DNA from: Dehalococcoidia bacterium
GTDB lineage: Bacteria > Chloroflexota > Dehalococcoidia > Dehalococcoidales > DAOWJH01
Assembly: GCA_030640495.1 (NCBI GenBank)
Contig: DAOWJH010000056.1
Location: 1-7,239, forward strand
Length of the DNA stretch: 7,239 bases
Direction of reading: 5' to 3'
Part shown: positions 4,948 through 7,239 of the stretch, one piece after another
Layout of the letters: every line of letters starts with the position of its first letter
Position numbering within the stretch: position 1 is the first letter of the stretch
Translations under genes and position numbers: made by a program
Notes under the pieces: model-generated
Databases searched by the model: none
What the model was told of the DNA's origin: nothing
What the model saw: only the letters and a program-made list of their open reading frames with translations

Positions 4948-5169
4948 ATGCCAATATATGAATACCAGTGTACTCAGTGCGGGGACAAGTTTGAGATGCG
5001 TCAAGCCATTGGTGAGGACGGCTCTAAGTTGAATTGCCCTAAGTGTGGCGCTCCGAATCCGAAGCGTCTATTTTCCTCATTCTTCAGCCCAGGCTCAAGC
5101 GCGTCTGAGCCTTCGGAGATAAGCTGTCCTACCTGCAGTACCGGCACCTGTGGATTGCCGCCAATGTAG
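4948..5169 (+). CDS. FmdB-type zinc ribbon protein
   Basis: This is a 73-residue protein starting MPIYEYQCTQCG, the hallmark of the FmdB/CxxC_CXXC_SSSS small zinc-ribbon family, often listed as putative regulatory proteins. The ribbon uses C8-x2-C11 and C30-x2-C33 (NCPKCG). A flexible Ser-rich stretch (RLFSSFFSPGSSASEPSE, 40-57) follows, then a second Cys group, C60, C63 and C68 (SCPTCSTGTCGL), usual in this family. The ATG at 4948 is chosen over the GTG at 4939 because the family starts MPIYEY and AAAGGGGAGTGA lies upstream. It follows the NifX-type gene by 5 bp. Its exact role is unknown; metal or protein binding is likely. Confidence 0.85.
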   Translation: MPIYEYQCTQCGDKFEMRQAIGEDGSKLNCPKCGAPNPKRLFSSFFSPGSSASEPSEISCPTCSTGTCGLPPM

Positions 5170-5201
5170 TATAAAGCTAATTATTTATTGGAGGTGTAAT
5201 C

Positions 5202-5432
5202 ATGCCTAGGAAAGATGGTACCGGACCTCCCGGGGGTGGTGGCCCAGGAACAGGAAGAGGTATTGGCCGAGGAGGTGGCGGTAGTGGCAGAATGGGCGGA
5301 ACACGCTCTGGAGCTGGACCCAGTGGGAACTGTGTTTGCCCTAGTTGTGGCGCTAGGCTTCCTCATCAAGTAGGAACTCCCTGCTATAATGTGAGTTGCC
5401 CTAACTGCAGCACAAAGATGGTGAGAGGATGA
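5202..5432 (+). CDS. Gly-rich small protein with C-terminal Cys-rich ribbon
   Basis: This is a 76-residue protein. The first part (1-43) is almost all Gly, Pro, Arg and Ser, starting MPRKDGTGPPGGGGPGTGRG, which shares the MPxxDGTGPxG opening with the DUF5320-like protein at 3981. The second part (44-76) holds C44, C46, C49, C61, C66 and C69 (CVCPSCG ... CYNVSCPNCS), a likely zinc ribbon of the CPxC-x11-C-x4-CPxC type. The start is clear from TTGGAGGTG 7 bases before the ATG. It lies 32 bp after the FmdB-type gene and its stop is 1 bp from the next start. It is probably an adaptor or metal-binding accessory of the ATPases that follow; no function is established. Confidence 0.75.
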   Translation: MPRKDGTGPPGGGGPGTGRGIGRGGGGSGRMGGTRSGAGPSGNCVCPSCGARLPHQVGTPCYNVSCPNCSTKMVRG

Positions 5433-5433
5433 T

Positions 5434-6300
5434 GTGATAATATCCGTTGCCAGTGGTAAGGGTGGCACCGGGAAAACCCTGATAGCCACCAGCCTAGCTA
5501 TAGCCCTACAAGACAAAGCACCGCTTCAGCTTCTTGATTGTGATGTAGAGGAGCCTAATGCTCATATCTTCCTCAAGCCATCCTTCAGCCACCGCCAGGC
5601 AGTCTCTATTCCTATCCCTCAGCTAGATGAGGAAAAGTGCACCTACTGCGGCAAATGTGCTGAAGTCTGTGCCTATAATGCTATCGCTGTCTTCCCTGAA
5701 CATGTTTTGATTTTCCCTGAGCTTTGTCACGGTTGTGGAGCCTGCAGTTACCTGTGCCCTGAGAATGCCCTCTCCGAAGTAAACAAGGAAATAGGTGTCC
5801 TGGAGAAAGGCTACTCAAAAGGGGTTGAGTTTATTCACGGCAAGCTTACTATCGGCGAGGCGATGGCTCCCCCCATAATCAGAGAGGTGAAGAGGCATAT
5901 CCACCGGGAAAGGCTTGCCATTATTGATGTCTCTCCTGGAACCTCCTGCCCCGTAGTCGAGGCGGTAAGGGGTAGTGATTTCTGCTTGCTGGTGACTGAG
6001 CCCACTCCCTTCGGTTTCAACGACCTGACGCTGGCAGTAGATATGCTGAACAAGCTGGCTATCCCCTGCGGTGTAGTTATTAACCGGGATGGCGTTGGAG
6101 ATAACCAGGTTGAGCAATACTGTCATCAGGAAGGTATCCCTGTTCTGCTGCGGATTCCACTGGATATTGCCATTGCCCAGTTATACTCTAGGGGCGTTAC
6201 CCTGGTGGAAGGGATGCCCCGGTGGCAGGCAGCGTTTATTAAGCTCTATGATGACATTAAACAGATAGTACCAACTGCCCAAGGGAGAAAAACTGAGTGA
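5434..6300 (+). CDS. MinD/Mrp-like P-loop ATPase with inserted 2[4Fe-4S] ferredoxin domain, copy 1
   Basis: This is a 288-residue cytoplasmic ATPase of the SIMIBI (MinD/ParA/Mrp-NBP35) class. The deviant Walker A motif GKGGTGKT is at residues 8-15, DCDVEEPN at 35-42, and the Walker B region LAIIDVSPGTSCPV at 161-174. Between the A' and B motifs lies a ferredoxin insert with C69, C72, C75, C79 and C98, C101, C104, C108, two classic [4Fe-4S] motifs. Such ferredoxin-MinD proteins occur in anaerobes beside NifX-type proteins, including the two ATPases of the Desulfovibrio ORP loci. They probably couple ATP hydrolysis to cluster transfer or electron flow. The amphipathic membrane-targeting tail of true MinD is not obvious, so a cell-division role is not assumed. 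The start is GTG, placed by the MIISVASGKGG family pattern with an AGAGG site upstream. The stop overlaps the paralogue by 4 bp. Confidence 0.9.
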   Translation: MIISVASGKGGTGKTLIATSLAIALQDKAPLQLLDCDVEEPNAHIFLKPSFSHRQAVSIPIPQLDEEKCTYCGKCAEVCAYNAIAVFPEHVLIFPELCHGCGACSYLCPENALSEVNKEIGVLEKGYSKGVEFIHGKLTIGEAMAPPIIREVKRHIHRERLAIIDVSPGTSCPVVEAVRGSDFCLLVTEPTPFGFNDLTLAVDMLNKLAIPCGVVINRDGVGDNQVEQYCHQEGIPVLLRIPLDIAIAQLYSRGVTLVEGMPRWQAAFIKLYDDIKQIVPTAQGRKTE

Positions 6301-7157
6301 AAGAGATCGTAGTTTTAAGTGGTAAAGGCGGAACCGGGAAGACAACTATTGTAGCCTCTCTGGCTGCCTTGGCTAAAAGCAAGGTCATGGCAGACTGTGA
6401 TGTAGATGCTGCTGACCTCTACTTGCTCCTCCACCCGGTTACTCAGGAGAGGCAGGAGTTCTGGAGTGGACAGGTTGCCTTTATTAATGAGGAAAAGTGC
6501 ACTCAGTGTGGACTCTGCTCGGAGGTGTGCCGTTTTGAAGCCGTAAACGATTTCAAGGTTGACCCTATCTCCTGTGAGGGCTGTGGCTTCTGCTACAATG
6601 TATGTCCCGAAGAGGCTATCACTATGCAGGAGAACCTCTCAGGCCATTGGTTTATCTCTGAAACACGCTACGGACCCCTGGTTCACGCCAGACTAGGGGT
6701 GGCTCAGGAGAATTCGGGAAAGCTGGTGGCAGTGGTCAGGCAACAGGCTAAGCTACTTGCTAAAAAAGCGGGTTTTGATTATATTATCAGTGATGGACCA
6801 CCCGGCATTGGCTGCCCCGTAATCTCTTCTCTATCCGGGGTGAACCTGGCGGTTATTGTTACTGAGCCCACGCTCTCGGGAATGCATGACCTGGATAGAA
6901 TTATCGGTGTTTGTCATCACTTCAGCCTTCCGATTATGGTTTGTATTAATAAATATAACATCAACGAGGATATTACTCACCAGATTGAAAGCTACTCCCT
7001 CAGTCAGGGAATAAGGGTAGCTTCCAAAATCCCCTTTGATAATGTGGTAACCGAGGCGCTGGTTCAGGGATTGCCTGTGGTAGAATACTCCCATAATGGT
7101 GTATCGCAGCAAATAAAGACATTGTGGCAAGACATTGCCCGAGCCCTAAGAGCATGA
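6297..7157 (+). CDS. MinD/Mrp-like P-loop ATPase with inserted 2[4Fe-4S] ferredoxin domain, copy 2
   Basis: This is a 286-residue paralogue of the preceding ATPase. Walker A is GKGGTGKT (9-16), the A' region DCDVDAADLY (33-42), and the Walker B region DYIISDGPPGIGCPV (161-175). The ferredoxin insert uses C68, C71, C74, C78 and C93, C96, C99, C103. The GPPGIGCPV motif is the usual family form, while copy 1 has SPGTSCPV. The signature Lys of the deviant P-loop (GKGG), which acts across a dimer interface in this class, is kept in both copies, so a heterodimer of the two is plausible. The start is a GTG overlapping the previous stop (GTGA), with GGGAG 9 bases upstream; this is typical translational coupling and equal expression. 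It is the last gene of the operon in this window. Confidence 0.9.
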   Translation: MKEIVVLSGKGGTGKTTIVASLAALAKSKVMADCDVDAADLYLLLHPVTQERQEFWSGQVAFINEEKCTQCGLCSEVCRFEAVNDFKVDPISCEGCGFCYNVCPEEAITMQENLSGHWFISETRYGPLVHARLGVAQENSGKLVAVVRQQAKLLAKKAGFDYIISDGPPGIGCPVISSLSGVNLAVIVTEPTLSGMHDLDRIIGVCHHFSLPIMVCINKYNINEDITHQIESYSLSQGIRVASKIPFDNVVTEALVQGLPVVEYSHNGVSQQIKTLWQDIARALRA

Positions 7158-7239
7158 ATGCGAAGATTAATATGGATAATCTGACTACCAGCCCATTATT
7201 GAGTGTCTATTAAAAACTCTCTTCCCTCTCCCCTTGCTA
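7158..7239. other. Downstream region to window edge
   Basis: These 82 bp after the last ATPase gene hold no supported gene. A 19-codon frame from the ATG at 7154 ends at 7213 and has no ribosome binding site of note. No stem-loop with a T run is visible, so the operon's terminator, if rho-independent, lies beyond the window or is absent. Confidence 0.4.

Noticed and set aside
5434..7157. True MinD cell-division proteins
   Set aside because: The inserted ferredoxin domains, the GCPV-type loops and the absence of minC, minE or a clear membrane-targeting helix point to the iron-sulfur ATPase branch.
7154..7213. Small frame MNAKINMDNLTTSPLLSVY after the last ATPase
   Set aside because: It has 19 codons, no Shine-Dalgarno of note and no recognisable features.

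Overview
The window looks like a chromosomal segment of an anaerobic bacterium. A peptide chain release factor 1 gene at the left edge makes it bacterial. The rest is dominated by oxygen-sensitive iron-sulfur and metal-handling genes of the kind found in strict anaerobes. Base composition is near 50% GC, spacing is tight, and Shine-Dalgarno sequences are strong (AGGAGGTGAT type). An uncultured Chloroflexota/Dehalococcoidia-like organism would fit my impression of the gene families, but the sequence alone does not prove this.

Layout. The left part (1-1752) reads leftwards. It holds the start of prfA (cut by the window edge), preceded by a complete sugar-nucleotide pyrophosphorylase gene with a left-handed beta-helix tail. 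A divergent control region (about 1753-1936) separates this from a long rightward gene set (1937-7157). In that region I see a good sigma-70-type promoter (TTGACA / extended TGC-TATTAT, 18 bp spacer). Immediately downstream of its -10 lie two tandem 18-bp near-palindromes of the same consensus, TATGRACWTAWGTTCRTA, a likely operator pair.

The rightward set looks like one operon of nine or ten genes. In order they encode a DUF134/UPF0251 helix-turn-helix protein with a Cys/His pair set; a DUF4213/DUF364 'heavy-metal chelation' protein; a 2[4Fe-4S] ferredoxin with a Gly/Tyr/Pro-rich tail that may also be made separately from an internal start; two small Gly-rich DUF5320-like proteins with nearly identical coiled-coil ends; a NifX/NifB-type cofactor-binding protein carrying a Gly-Met repeat and the same kind of coiled coil; an FmdB-type zinc ribbon; a Gly-rich protein with a C-terminal Cys4-like ribbon; and two adjacent MinD/Mrp-like deviant-Walker ATPases, each with an inserted 2[4Fe-4S] ferredoxin domain. 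Most genes are separated by 0-50 bp and two junctions overlap by 4 bp.

How they may work together (inference). The paired ferredoxin-ATPases and the NifX-type protein recall the MinD-like ATPases and NifX-fold protein of the Desulfovibrio orange-protein (ORP) loci, and more loosely the IssA iron-sulfur storage protein of Pyrococcus. A plausible reading is a metal-sulfur cluster assembly, carrier or storage system. In this reading the ATPases load or deliver clusters, the NifX-type protein carries them, and the low-complexity coiled-coil proteins form a scaffold around it. The DUF134 protein or an ArsR/SmtB-type repressor would control the promoter. The substrate metal and final target cannot be read from this window.
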